Origin: Pelagibacterales bacterium SAG-MED37
GTDB taxonomy: Bacteria; Pseudomonadota; Alphaproteobacteria; Pelagibacterales; Pelagibacteraceae
NCBI GenBank assembly: GCA_014653605.1
Contig: JACWEG010000009.1
Coordinates: 1 to 32,503 of the forward strand
Direction: 5' to 3'
DNA: 32,503 bases
The notes under the pieces were generated by a model, which was not told the origin of the DNA, did no database searches, and saw only the letters and a program-made list of their open reading frames with translations. Every line of letters begins with the position of its first letter. The first letter of the stretch is position 1. The translations under genes and the position numbers were made by a program. Positions 24,199 through 32,503 of this stretch are shown here, piece after piece.

Positions 24199-25805
24199 CA
24201 TATCTTTTTTATTTCCCACATTATATTTTCAGTCTGGTTATTAGAAATGCCAGATATAAAAATATTTTGGTTTTCCGTATATGAATTTTTATTACCGAAA
24301 TATAAACCATTATCAATATTTATATCATAATTATCACACGTGAACTTCCAACCTTCATCATCTAATTGAATTAAGATTGTTTTATTATCTTGAGTTTTCA
24401 TTAATTTAACATCTGGTTCCACATGAAAGCGAATATCAAACTTATAATTAACATTTATTTTTTTAATTATCTTGTCAGTACCTACAAAGGTCGACTTTTC
24501 AGGAAAAAATTCTATTTCTCTTTCATGAATAGCTTTATATTTTTTTTGATAACCATCATGAGAAGAGTTTACTTTCCAATAATCTTTTTCAAAAATGATA
24601 TTTTTTTTTAAAATTTTTAATCCCTTATTTATTATCCAAGATTTATCAATTTTACTAAATTTACATGATGAATTATCATCGATAACTAAAGTGCTCTGAG
24701 CTGCAGATGATTTGGATATTTCATTTAATTTAACATTACTTTCTTTATGATATCCACAATTGCTGATTAATTTTTTTCCATTACTTATTACCTCAAAAGA
24801 CAAAGCACCAGACTGATAATCTTTTGAAAAGGCTGAATTAGGTGAAGATCCCACATCCATTGTTAAACAAATTTTTTTATTTTTTAAAATTATATATCCA
24901 CCAACATCTTGATTTTCATTCTTAAACTTATATCCCAATCTCTTTAGATAATTATCAAAGTAATCATTATTAGAGATGTTATTTCCGTTATATAAAATGT
25001 CAGATTTAATATTTTGCCAAACAAAAGCATAACCTTGACCAAGATAATAAATTGTCTCATTAATATGCTCTGGAATATTTGTTTGTGACTCTTTAAACCA
25101 TTCTCTTATCAAAATAAAATATTTTAAATAAAATATTAGTTGTTTTATACTCCGAGACTTTGGAAAACCATAATTATCTAAAGTTATTTTAGAAATTTTT
25201 TTTAATAAATTAGATCCAAAAGATAAATATTTTTTTTCATCTTGATAGCAAAGTCCTACTAATATGATTGATGCACAACCAATTAATTTATCATCAACTA
25301 ATTCTGATTTGTTAATTTCATTGATTAAATGATTTGTTTGTTTTTGTATCATTACATTAAAATGATTTTTATATTCCTCGTCACAATTCTCATAAGAAAG
25401 ATTATGATTAGATAACCAGGCAATAATCCGTTTTGCAGTTAAATCAAAACTCCAGCTTTTATCGTTGTATTTGTTATTATGATTAATCCAATTTTTAATT
25501 ACTAATTGTGTATTTTTTTTTGAGGATTTTAAATCTAAACTAAAAAACCAGTAAAAATTATTTAAATTATTATAGTCTTTTGTGCTCAAATTCTTATTAT
25601 TCCAAATATCGTCTAATGAAAAATCTTCAATTTTAAATTTTTTTTTTTGGTATTTAATTAAAGAGGAAAGAAGGTGGGGACTGGGTCTATAAATAAATTC
25701 GTTATTATTTATTTTTGAAATTTTTTTGTCATAAAAATTAGATCTTAAATAAAATTTTCTGATTTGATCAAAAATTTTAAAAAAAAATCGACTTATGTAA
25801 ATCAT
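24198..25805 (-). CDS. Heparinase II/III family protein
   Basis: A 535-aa protein. The N-terminal 280 residues are helical (FSFDLTAKRIIAWLSNHN resembles the alpha-toroid of polysaccharide lyases). From about 295 it enters the heparinase II/III-like beta domain, with LTMDVGSSPNSAFSKDYQSGALSFEVISNG and ISKSSAAQSTLVIDDNSSC. I see no signal peptide, so it may act in the cytoplasm or at the membrane (a short hydrophobic N-terminus, MIYISRFFFKIF, could be an anchor). Alphaproteobacteria often have such a gene next to purH. True lyase activity and the substrate are unknown. Its stop overlaps the purH start region, and it lies 4 nt after rpe. Confidence 0.75.
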   Translation of the reverse strand: MIYISRFFFKIFDQIRKFYLRSNFYDKKISKINNNEFIYRPSPHLLSSLIKYQKKKFKIEDFSLDDIWNNKNLSTKDYNNLNNFYWFFSLDLKSSKKNTQLVIKNWINHNNKYNDKSWSFDLTAKRIIAWLSNHNLSYENCDEEYKNHFNVMIQKQTNHLINEINKSELVDDKLIGCASIILVGLCYQDEKKYLSFGSNLLKKISKITLDNYGFPKSRSIKQLIFYLKYFILIREWFKESQTNIPEHINETIYYLGQGYAFVWQNIKSDILYNGNNISNNDYFDNYLKRLGYKFKNENQDVGGYIILKNKKICLTMDVGSSPNSAFSKDYQSGALSFEVISNGKKLISNCGYHKESNVKLNEISKSSAAQSTLVIDDNSSCKFSKIDKSWIINKGLKILKKNIIFEKDYWKVNSSHDGYQKKYKAIHEREIEFFPEKSTFVGTDKIIKKINVNYKFDIRFHVEPDVKLMKTQDNKTILIQLDDEGWKFTCDNYDINIDNGLYFGNKNSYTENQNIFISGISNNQTENIMWEIKKI

Positions 25806-25809
25806 GAAA

Positions 25810-26469
25810 TTATTTTGATCTTAATAATTCAATATTTTTTTTAATATCCCCATTATTGCTTTTAAAAATAGTAGTTCCTGAGACCAAAATATTTGCTCCA
25901 GCTTCTATTGCTGTTTTTGAGTTATCAAAATTAATGCCACCATCTATTTCAATATCAAAATTCAACTCTTGTTTTTCTTTTATATCACTAAGTTTTTTTA
26001 CCTTTTCTAATACTTCAGGCATAAATTTTTGACCACCGAATCCTGGGTTAACACTCATAATTAAAACTAAGTCAATTTTTTTTAGATGTTCGATAATAGT
26101 ATCAATTTTAGTTTCAGGATTGAGGGACACACCAACTTTTTTATTTAATTCTTTAATTTTTAAAATTGATGAATTTAAATCATCTGTAGCCTCAGGATGG
26201 ATTGTAATTATATCTGCCCCAGCATCTGCATAAGCTTCAATGTATTTATGAACAGGAGAAATCATTAGATGAACATCAAAAATCATAGAAGATTGTTTTT
26301 TCAATGCTTTTATCACAGGGGGTCCTATTGTTAAATTTGGAACAAAATGGCCATCCATTACGTCCACGTGGATCATATCTGCACCTGCATCTTTTAATCT
26401 GTTAATTTCAACACCCAACTGACCAAAGTCAGCAGACAAGATCGAGGGTGAAATTTGTATTTTTTTCAT
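25810..26469 (-). CDS. rpe: Ribulose-phosphate 3-epimerase
   Basis: A 219-aa barrel that interconverts ribulose-5-P and xylulose-5-P. ISPSILSADFGQLG (6-19) and MIHVDVMDGHFVPNLTIGP (32-50) are the signatures. Metal ligands His34, Asp36, His67 (DVHLMI) and Asp176 (EIDGGI) are all present, and VNPGFGGQKF is the phosphate loop. Length is normal. It begins 28 nt after the yggT-like gene and is followed by the heparinase-like gene 4 nt on. Confidence 0.97.
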   Translation of the reverse strand: MKKIQISPSILSADFGQLGVEINRLKDAGADMIHVDVMDGHFVPNLTIGPPVIKALKKQSSMIFDVHLMISPVHKYIEAYADAGADIITIHPEATDDLNSSILKIKELNKKVGVSLNPETKIDTIIEHLKKIDLVLIMSVNPGFGGQKFMPEVLEKVKKLSDIKEKQELNFDIEIDGGINFDNSKTAIEAGANILVSGTTIFKSNNGDIKKNIELLRSK

Positions 26470-26497
26470 TGATAACTAGATTAACTAGTATCAATTT

Positions 26498-26854
26498 TTA
26501 AAATTTAATTGAATTAAAAAATTGGTAAATTTGTCTCGAAATTTCACTTTCTAAAGGAAAAGATAACATCCCCATCACAGAATACCCTAAAACCCATGGC
26601 ATTAAGTAAAATCTAATCATAAAGAAAAACCAAGCCACGTATAGAGGAACTAAAGGCCCTATAATAAATGAAGGTGTTATAGGCTTAAATATTTTTAGTA
26701 ATGGATTGGTAAACTTAACAAATACTCTCATAAAAAAAAACTGAGAGTCCTCTCTTTGGAAGATATTCATTGCAACCCGTCCAATTAATGTCCACATGAT
26801 TACTCCAAAAATATAATCAATTATGTAAACTAAAGGGTGAAAGTTGGCTGACAT
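26498..26854 (-). CDS. YggT-like small integral membrane protein
   Basis: A 118-aa protein with two strong hydrophobic segments (about 6-30 and 63-92). The block between them, FVKFTNPLLKIFKPITPSF, resembles the YggT pattern (R.tdPll.pirr..P). YggT proteins usually have two such units; this has one. Family members are linked to osmotic or cell-envelope functions, but no mechanism is established. It is upstream of rpe on the same strand and just downstream of the symporter's terminator, so a promoter is probably in 26855-26886, which I cannot place with confidence. Confidence 0.55.
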   Translation of the reverse strand: MSANFHPLVYIIDYIFGVIMWTLIGRVAMNIFQREDSQFFFMRVFVKFTNPLLKIFKPITPSFIIGPLVPLYVAWFFFMIRFYLMPWVLGYSVMGMLSFPLESEISRQIYQFFNSIKF

Positions 26855-26886
26855 TTTAAATTTATATTGAAAAAAGTGAGAAATTA

Positions 26887-26912
26887 AAAGGGGCGAAATT
26901 AATCGCCCCTTT
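26887..26912 (-). terminator. Intrinsic terminator of the symporter operon
   Basis: A perfect 10-bp hairpin has arms 26887-26896 and 26903-26912 (core GGGGCG / CGCCCC), a 6-nt loop and, on the minus strand, a run of T (TTTTAATTT) after it. It starts 12 nt after the symporter stop. It is the clearest terminator in the window and separates the symporter from the yggT-rpe-purH unit. Confidence 0.85.
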
Positions 26913-26923
26913 AAAAGATTTAA

Positions 26924-28738
26924 TTAGTGTTGTTTGCCAAGGATCGTTTTACCTGACGGTACACGAACCTCATCAACCATTTTTTGCGTAGCAGCACTTG
27001 GTTCTGAAGTAATTAAACTTACAACAACCATAGATACTAAGCTGACAGCTGAACCAAAGATACCAAATGTTAACTGAGTAATACCTAAGAATCCACTTCC
27101 ACCAGTTCGTACCCAAACTAAGTACGCTGTACCTGAAATTAGACCTAAAGCCATACCAGCTATAGCACCTTCTTTGTTAGCTCTCTTCCACCATACACCA
27201 AGTACAAGTGGGAAGAACAATCCAGACATCGCAAAGTCAAAAGCCCAGATTACTGAACCTAAGATACCTTGGATCTCCATTGCCGCAATAGTTGCTCCAG
27301 CAAAACCAATTACTACAAGTAGTACCCTTGCAACAACTAGTCGTTTTGCAGTTTCTGCTTTTGGATCAATGATCTTGTAGTACAAGTCATGAGATAAAGC
27401 ATTTGCAATCGCTAGAATCAAACCATCCGCTGTTGACATGGCAGCAGCCATACCTCCAGCAGCAACTAGACCTGAGATTACGTATGGTAATCCAGCTATC
27501 TCTGGAGTTGCTAACACAACGGCTTTACCACCCATGAAAAACTCGTTTAATTCAAGAGTTCCATTTCCGTTAAAGTCGCTTACAAACATCAAGTTTGCTT
27601 GGTTCCAGTTTTGATACCAATCTATCGCTTGAACTTCTGCAATTGATTTACCGATAATACCTGTTGATAGTGCCGGGTCAATCAATGACAATTTAGATAG
27701 AGTCGCTAACATTGGCGCAGAAGAATAAAGTAGGAAGATAAAGAATAAAGACCAACCTACTGATTTTCTAGCTGCTTTTACACTTGGAGTAGTGAAATAT
27801 CTCATCATCACGTGAGGTAATGATGCTGTTCCCATCATCATTGCAAGTGCTAATGAAATAAATGCCCAAGGCGTAGCGTTTACCGCTGAGTGAGCCTTAG
27901 TTATTCCAGCTAATCCTTTTGGTACATTTGCAAGATCAGCAGCTGAGTTTTTCACAAAACCAAACTGTTGTTCTAGTTCACCAATTCTAGCTACTTCATC
28001 AGCTAACATAAAGTGAGGAAAGAAACCCGCACCCATTTTGTTACTGATCCAGAATACTGGAAGTAAGTAAGCTATAATTAGTACAATGTATTGCGCAACC
28101 TGTGTCCAAGTTACCCCTCTCATACCACCTAACATTGAACAAAGTAAAATACTTACTAGTCCAACATATACTGCGTATTGGAATGGGATATCTAAAGCAA
28201 CAGAAGCAATAGTACCTGTAGCGTTAATTTGTGCAGTCACATAGGTAAATGAAGCAACAGTTAAAACTATTACCGCCATTAACCTCGAAACATTACCACC
28301 GTATCTTGTACCAATAAAATCTGGAACTGTGTAACAGCCAAATTTTCTTAGGTATGGTGCTAGTAATGATGCAACCAATACATATCCACCGGTCCAACCA
28401 ACAAGTAGTGCCATATAGCCGTAGCCTTTGAAGTAAATACCACCTGCCATTGCAACGAATGATGCACCAGACATCCAGTCTGCTGCAGTCGCCATTCCAT
28501 TGAATACGGTAGGTACTTGTCTTCCAGCAACGTAATACGCATCTGCTGCCATTGTCCGTGACATGTAACCGATTATTGCGTAGATGGCCACCGTGAAGGC
28601 AACGAAACAAATTCCGATTGCTTTCGACGTCATACCCATCTGCTCACCGATCGCCATTATGATTATGAAAGCTATAAAACCTCCTGTATAGATTCCATAA
28701 ACCTTAGGCAAATTATCTATAAAATTACCTTTCATCAT
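26924..28738 (-). CDS. Sodium:solute symporter large subunit (VC_2705 subfamily, ActP-like)
   Basis: A 604-aa transporter of the SSS family with about 13 membrane helices. DAYYVAGRQVPTVFNGMATAADWMSGASFVAMAGGIYFKG (66-105) is the family N-terminal block, and SLLAPYLRKFGCYTVPDFIGTRYG follows. STADGLILAIANALSHDLYYK is also typical. The two-subunit pattern with an 86-aa DUF4212 partner marks the VC_2705 subfamily. The likely solute is acetate or a short carboxylate, supported by acs nearby. An insert at about 345-405 carries an EF-hand-like loop (388-399). GC content and codon choice are visibly higher than in neighbours, as in a highly expressed gene. ATG 28738 shares one base with the small-subunit stop. 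Confidence 0.9.
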   Translation of the reverse strand: MMKGNFIDNLPKVYGIYTGGFIAFIIIMAIGEQMGMTSKAIGICFVAFTVAIYAIIGYMSRTMAADAYYVAGRQVPTVFNGMATAADWMSGASFVAMAGGIYFKGYGYMALLVGWTGGYVLVASLLAPYLRKFGCYTVPDFIGTRYGGNVSRLMAVIVLTVASFTYVTAQINATGTIASVALDIPFQYAVYVGLVSILLCSMLGGMRGVTWTQVAQYIVLIIAYLLPVFWISNKMGAGFFPHFMLADEVARIGELEQQFGFVKNSAADLANVPKGLAGITKAHSAVNATPWAFISLALAMMMGTASLPHVMMRYFTTPSVKAARKSVGWSLFFIFLLYSSAPMLATLSKLSLIDPALSTGIIGKSIAEVQAIDWYQNWNQANLMFVSDFNGNGTLELNEFFMGGKAVVLATPEIAGLPYVISGLVAAGGMAAAMSTADGLILAIANALSHDLYYKIIDPKAETAKRLVVARVLLVVIGFAGATIAAMEIQGILGSVIWAFDFAMSGLFFPLVLGVWWKRANKEGAIAGMALGLISGTAYLVWVRTGGSGFLGITQLTFGIFGSAVSLVSMVVVSLITSEPSAATQKMVDEVRVPSGKTILGKQH

Positions 28739-28998
28739 TAGTCGTCCTCTCTTTCTGAAAAGCCGAATTCTTCATCGATTTTTTCTTGTCTATTCGCAAA
28801 CCAGAAAATTAGGATTACGAAAATTCCAAGAGATCCCTGACAAGTAAACCAATATGTCAATGGATAACCGAAGGGTCCTGTTACAGACTCCATCTCAGCT
28901 CCGAATAAGAAGATGCCAATTGAGAATACAAACCAAATTGCTAACGTCATCATTAACAATCCTCTGGTTTTTTCCCAGTGTTGTGCTTGTTTTGACAT
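28738..28998 (-). CDS. Symporter small subunit (DUF4212)
   Basis: An 86-aa protein with two membrane helices (about 12-33 and 45-66). HWEKTRGLLMMTLAIWFVFSIGIFLFG and GFPLTYWF-like GYPLTYWFTCQGSLGIFVILIFWFANRQEKIDEEFGF match the small subunit of VC_2705-type solute:sodium symporters. A good Shine-Dalgarno-like GAGAGAGG (29011-29004 minus) sits 5 nt before the ATG, one of few in this window. It is probably needed for assembly or function of the large subunit. Confidence 0.92.
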   Translation of the reverse strand: MSKQAQHWEKTRGLLMMTLAIWFVFSIGIFLFGAEMESVTGPFGYPLTYWFTCQGSLGIFVILIFWFANRQEKIDEEFGFSEREDD

Positions 28999-29123
28999 TT
29001 ATACCTCTCTCTTTTTAGTTATAACTGGCCAAAACCATAACCATTATGAAAGAGATTTAAAGTGTTAAAATTGCTCAAATTAGGCAGATTTTGAGGTATA
29101 AGGTCATTAAATACTGGTTTTTT

Positions 29124-29747
29124 ATGGCAAAATATAAACTTACTTGGAGAGATCTTACTTGGAATGACTTTAAGATTTACCTTTTTGGTCTTTTTAGGGC
29201 CTTCATACCCAAGGGTAAAATAAAAGATCTAGATGAACTAGAGAGTTTTATTCAATCTAAATCTGCATGGGTAAGCCAAGTAACTCTTTATGGATATTTA
29301 AAAACAAGAATGGGAACTAGATATGTTCTTCATTTTGAAAATGATAAGTTCATGGGATCTGTAAATCTAGCTAAGTGGAATATTTATGCGGTTGCTTTGC
29401 AAGATTTAACATTTTTTACCTTTTCATATTTAAAGGCAAATTTAGATTACCAAGATTTTGGTAAGGCAAAAGAAATTTTTTTAAAAATTTTAGATGATGA
29501 GACCTCAAATAAGATGCCATTAGATATTATAGATAATGCAAAAAAGAATTTTGATGAAAGGCTTCAAAAAATAAATTGGGACACATACTGTAATGACCTT
29601 CCTTTTAATTCAAGTGCTTTATCATTGTATGAATGGGCACCTATAGCTGAGGAGCTTAAAACTTTGGATCGAAAAATAGTTTTAAATTCAGTTATCTTAA
29701 AGTGGGATGTTGTTAAAAAAGAATTTAAAGAAAGATTAGGTTTTTAA
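29124..29747 (+). CDS. Unrecognised protein of about 207 aa between symporter and acs
   Basis: A soluble-looking protein without signal peptide. I chose ATG 29124 ([16 protein letters not shown]); an upstream in-frame ATG at 29091 adds a less likely MRYKVIKYWFF. Visible features are several Trp residues ([33 protein letters not shown]), a segment with [22 protein letters not shown] and a short mixed helical C-terminus. It has no recognisable catalytic motif. It is divergent from the symporter and converges on acs with a 4-nt 3' overlap. I have no function to offer beyond that link. Confidence 0.75.
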   Translation: MAKYKLTWRDLTWNDFKIYLFGLFRAFIPKGKIKDLDELESFIQSKSAWVSQVTLYGYLKTRMGTRYVLHFENDKFMGSVNLAKWNIYAVALQDLTFFTFSYLKANLDYQDFGKAKEIFLKILDDETSNKMPLDIIDNAKKNFDERLQKINWDTYCNDLPFNSSALSLYEWAPIAEELKTLDRKIVLNSVILKWDVVKKEFKERLGF

Positions 29748-31837
29748 GTATTCTTTCTATTGTCCACTAAACTAGTAACTACGCTAGGATCAGCTAAGGT
29801 TGTGGTATCTCCTAATTGACTATGTTCATTAGCAGCAATTTTTCGTAAAATTCTTCTCATTATTTTTCCAGATCTTGTTTTAGGAAGACCAGGAGTAAAA
29901 TGTATGAGATCTGGAGTTGCCAATGGACCAATTTGCTTTCTAACCCATAACTTTAACTCTCTTTCAAGATCCCCAGTTTCATTTTCCCCTGCATTAAGAG
30001 TAACATAACAATATAAACCGTTACCTTTGATGTCATGAGGATAACCAACTACAGCAGCCTCTGCTACTTTTGGATGGGCAACAAATGCACTTTCAATTTC
30101 GGCTGTCCCTAGATTGTGACCTGAAACAATAATTACATCATCAACTCTTCCTGTGATCCAGTAGTATCCATCCTTATCTCTTCTACAACCATCTCCAGTA
30201 AAATATTTTCCATCGAATTGTGAAAAATAAGTATCTATAAATCTTTGATGATCACCATAAACAGTTCTCATTTGGCCTGGCCATGATTGAGCTATACACA
30301 ATCTTCCCTCACCAGCACCTTTTATTTCTTTACCATCTTTGTCTACAAGAACGGGTTTAATTCCATAAAATGGCTTTGTAGCTGAACCTGGTTTTAAAGG
30401 GATAGCACCAGTTTGTGGTGAAATTAAAATTCCTCCTGTTTCAGTTTGCCACCAAGTATCCACTATTGGACATTTTGAGTTTCCTACTGTCTTATAATAC
30501 CACATCCAAGCTTCAGGATTTATGGGTTCACCGACAGTTCCTAACAATTTAAGTGATTTTCTTGATGTTTTATTGACAGGTTCATTTCCCTCTCTCATTA
30601 ATGCTCTAATAGCTGTTGGTGCAGTATAAAATGTATTCACTTTAAATTTATCAACAATTTGCCACCATCTTGAACTGTCTGGATAATTAGGAACTCCCTC
30701 AAACATTATTGTTGTAGCACCATTAGAGAGTGGTCCATAAATTATATAACTATGTCCTGTCACCCAACCAATATCAGCAGTACACCAGTAAATATCTTTG
30801 GGTTTATAATTGAAAATATATTGATGGGTCATTGAAGCATAAACCATGTAACCACCTGTTGTATGTAAAACGCCTTTAGGTTTACCAGTCGATCCTGATG
30901 TATAAAGAATAAACAATGGATCTTCAGCGCTCATTTCTTCTGGCTCACAATGAGCTGGAACATCTTTTATCAAATCATGATACCAGACATCTCGATCAGT
31001 ATTCCAATAAACATAATTTCCAGTTCTTTTAACAACAATACATTTTTTTACATTTGGGCAGTTGCTTAATGCTTCATCTGTAGTGGCTTTTAAAGGAATT
31101 GTTTTACCTCCTCTTACACCCTCATCAGCAGTAATAATATATTCAGACTCACAATCATTAACTCTTCCGGATATTGACTCAGCAGAAAAGCCCCCAAAAA
31201 TTATTGAATGAACTGCTCCTATTCTTACACAAGCTAACATTAAAATTGCTAGCTCAGGAATCATAGTTAAATATATTGTAACTCTATCGCCTTTTTTTAT
31301 TCCTAATTTTTTTAACCCGTTAGCTGCTTTAGAAACTTTTTGATGAAGTTGTTTGTAAGAAATTTTTTGAGTATCTTTTGGATCATCCCCAACCCAAATA
31401 ATTGCTGTTTTGTCTTTCTTGTCTTTTAAATGTCTATCAATACAATTTGCAGAAGCATTTAACGTTCCATCTTCGAACCATTTTATTTTTACTTCATCCT
31501 TGCTATATTTGACATCTTTAATCTTTTTATAAGGTTTTATCCAGGTAATTCTTTTTCCTTCTTTTTTCCAAAAAGCATTATTATTTTTTATCGACTCATT
31601 ATATTTATTCTGATATTGAGATTTATTTGCTAAACTAGCTTTTATCCACTCTGGCCTTGGTTTAAAAATGAGTTCCTGAGAAGAAGTATCATTTTTTTTG
31701 GTCTTTAAAGATTTTCTTTTAATTCTAGATTTTTTCTTTGCTACTTTTCTTTTCTTTGGAATCTTTTTTCTACTTTTGACTTTTCTTTTTGTAGATTTTC
31801 TTTTTTTAATCTTAGATTTTTTCTTTTTTTTAGGCAT
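29744..31837 (-). CDS. acs: Acetyl-CoA synthetase with a basic N-terminal extension
   Basis: A 697-aa AMP-forming acetyl-CoA synthetase (acetate + ATP + CoA). Residues 1-50 are almost all Lys/Arg (31 of 50); the catalytic core begins near 57 ([12 protein letters not shown]). [38 protein letters not shown] (P-loop), TWWQTETGG and [22 protein letters not shown] with Lys658 follow; this Lys aligns with the acetylation-regulated Lys609 of Salmonella Acs, 49 residues offset. No other ATG, GTG or TTG lies between the start and the core, so the extension is real. It is 11 nt from the EVE-domain gene on the same strand. Function is certain; the tail's role is not. Confidence 0.96.
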   Translation of the reverse strand: MPKKKKKSKIKKRKSTKRKVKSRKKIPKKRKVAKKKSRIKRKSLKTKKNDTSSQELIFKPRPEWIKASLANKSQYQNKYNESIKNNNAFWKKEGKRITWIKPYKKIKDVKYSKDEVKIKWFEDGTLNASANCIDRHLKDKKDKTAIIWVGDDPKDTQKISYKQLHQKVSKAANGLKKLGIKKGDRVTIYLTMIPELAILMLACVRIGAVHSIIFGGFSAESISGRVNDCESEYIITADEGVRGGKTIPLKATTDEALSNCPNVKKCIVVKRTGNYVYWNTDRDVWYHDLIKDVPAHCEPEEMSAEDPLFILYTSGSTGKPKGVLHTTGGYMVYASMTHQYIFNYKPKDIYWCTADIGWVTGHSYIIYGPLSNGATTIMFEGVPNYPDSSRWWQIVDKFKVNTFYTAPTAIRALMREGNEPVNKTSRKSLKLLGTVGEPINPEAWMWYYKTVGNSKCPIVDTWWQTETGGILISPQTGAIPLKPGSATKPFYGIKPVLVDKDGKEIKGAGEGRLCIAQSWPGQMRTVYGDHQRFIDTYFSQFDGKYFTGDGCRRDKDGYYWITGRVDDVIIVSGHNLGTAEIESAFVAHPKVAEAAVVGYPHDIKGNGLYCYVTLNAGENETGDLERELKLWVRKQIGPLATPDLIHFTPGLPKTRSGKIMRRILRKIAANEHSQLGDTTTLADPSVVTSLVDNRKNT

Positions 31838-31848
31838 AAATAATATTT

Positions 31849-32262
31849 TTAAATCTTACTCATCTTATTTAAAATTTTCCAGCTTTTAGAGTCTATTGGC
31901 ATAACTGACAGCCGGCTTTGCTTTATGAGGGATAAGTGGCTTAATTCCTTGTTTTTCTTGATGTCTTCGAGAGTAACTGGTTTGTCTAACTTCTTCAAAA
32001 ATTTAACAGTTACAGCAACAAATCGTCCAGATTTATCAGTTTTATCAATGTAATGCTCTTTTGTAACCTGGACAGTTCCAACTATCTCTTTTCCAATATT
32101 AGAATGATAAAAAAAACACTGATCTCCTTTTTTCATAGACTTTAAATTTTTAGCTGCCTGATAATTTCTGACACCATCCCATGGGGAACCTTTAGCACCA
32201 GCTTTAATTTGTTGTTCAATCGACCAGACATCTGGTTCAGATTTCATTAACCAATATTTCAT
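31849..32262 (-). CDS. EVE-domain protein
   Basis: A 137-aa protein consisting of one EVE (PUA-like) domain. [17 protein letters not shown] (1-17), [27 protein letters not shown] (29-55) and [10 protein letters not shown] are the family landmarks. EVE domains bind modified bases in nucleic acids; the specificity here is unknown. The gene shares one base with the tsaD stop and lies just upstream of acs on the same strand. Confidence 0.93.
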   Translation of the reverse strand: MKYWLMKSEPDVWSIEQQIKAGAKGSPWDGVRNYQAAKNLKSMKKGDQCFFYHSNIGKEIVGTVQVTKEHYIDKTDKSGRFVAVTVKFLKKLDKPVTLEDIKKNKELSHLSLIKQSRLSVMPIDSKSWKILNKMSKI

Positions 32263-32503
32263 TATAATTGAACTCCAGCGCCTTTTAGAAAAGCAGCCTT
32301 TTCATCTAATGGCCATCTTGGTTTTGCAGGATGATCTAAATCACTAAACTCTTTTAATTTAAATTTTTCTAAACCAACCATTGCGATCATTGCAGCATTA
32401 TCACCACATAACTCTATTGCAGGAAAAATACTTTCATAATTGTTTTCTGTACACAAGTTTACCAGCATTGATCTAATTTTTTTATTTGCGGCTACTCCAC
32501 CTG
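32262..32503 (-). CDS. tsaD: tRNA threonylcarbamoyladenosine transferase TsaD, C-terminal part
   Basis: The frame is open to the right edge, so the N-terminal three quarters are outside. The visible 80 or so residues begin GGVAANKKIRSML (usual form GGVAANxxLR), followed by CGDNAAMIAMVGLEKFK (the D-N-A-A-M-I-A motif that binds the metal or nucleotide) and end in RWPLDEKAAFLKGAGVQL. TsaD makes the t6A37 modification of ANN-decoding tRNAs with TsaB, TsaC and TsaE. The stop shares one base with the EVE-domain ATG. Confidence 0.93.
   Translation of the reverse strand, partial: GGVAANKKIRSMLVNLCTENNYESIFPAIELCGDNAAMIAMVGLEKFKLKEFSDLDHPAKPRWPLDEKAAFLKGAGVQL

Noticed and set aside
28293..28610. Minus-strand frames of 105 and 60 codons within the symporter
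   Set aside because: They overlap the symporter in other frames, are rich in Cys/Trp/Arg and have no domain; they exist because this gene has higher GC.
28999..29090. Possible riboswitch or operator between symporter and unknown gene
   Set aside because: Only a short CATAA/TTATG repeat was seen; no conserved riboswitch core and the gap is under 100 bp.
31688..31837. Idea that the basic Acs tail is an A-run frameshift or mis-called start
   Set aside because: The frame is open and continuous into the core, with no stop and no alternative ATG, GTG or TTG nearer to the core. A sequencing slip cannot be fully excluded without reads.
31698..31889. Plus-strand Phe/Leu-rich frame opposite the Acs tail, looks like a membrane peptide
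   Set aside because: It is the complement of the Lys-codon runs of acs (AAA/AAG read as TTT/CTT), not an independent hydrophobic protein.

Overview
The window looks like a piece of chromosome from a streamlined, AT-rich alphaproteobacterium, most likely the SAR11 (Pelagibacterales) group. The reasons are a base composition of roughly 30% GC by eye, very tight packing (many 1-, 4- or 8-nt overlaps and almost no spacers above 100 bp), and alphaproteobacterial gene orders: hemE | ppsR-maf-aroE-coaE-dnaQ-secB, hslVU | hisBHAFE, and a VC_2705-type symporter pair beside acs. The clade assignment is inference; no rRNA or marker phylogeny could be run. I see no transposase, phage gene, CRISPR array or rRNA.

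Layout. (1) 1-4468, all minus strand: the N-terminal part of a family-41-like (OGT/SPINDLY type) glycosyltransferase, rho, then hemJ, hemH and hemE. Transcription runs hemE-hemH-hemJ-rho-glycosyltransferase. (2) 4469-4751: a 283-bp AT-rich spacer between hemE and ppsR. This is where Caulobacter and Rickettsia have their replication origin. It contains one consensus DnaA box, several one-mismatch boxes and internal repeats, and genes point away from it on both sides. It is the best candidate for oriC and the most important call in the window. (3) 4752-8176, plus strand: ppsR-maf-aroE-coaE-dnaQ. (4) 8169-9000, minus: secB and fxsA. (5) 9058-10944, plus: tim44-like, smr and the first sulfotransferase.

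(6) 10947-12838, minus: hslV-hslU protease, divergent from (7) 12930-16909, plus: hisB-hisH-[47-aa lipoprotein]-hisA-hisF-hisE-HIT-GNAT. The small lipoprotein gene inside the his operon overlaps hisA by ATGA. (8) 16916-19587, minus: ftsK-lolA. (9) 19618-20688, plus: a UbiH-family monooxygenase; then a minus-strand LON-domain protein. (10) 21407-22666, plus: tRNA-Gly(GCC) with its own promoter, a second sulfotransferase 14 nt downstream, and phhB. (11) 22663-26854, minus: yggT-like, rpe, heparinase-like, purH.

(12) 26924-31837: an acetate-type module. A two-subunit sodium:solute symporter (minus strand, with its own intrinsic terminator) is divergent from an unknown conserved-looking protein, which converges on acetyl-CoA synthetase. 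The symporter large subunit carries an EF-hand-like loop. The Acs carries an extra Lys/Arg-rich N-terminal tail of about 50 residues. (13) 31849-32503, minus: an EVE-domain protein and the C-terminal end of tsaD.

Together these genes cover heme synthesis, histidine, purine and CoA synthesis, chromosome replication and segregation, proteostasis and carbon uptake. It is a core-genome region with a few unexplained additions: two sulfotransferases, the lipoprotein, the basic Acs tail and the glycosyltransferase next to rho.
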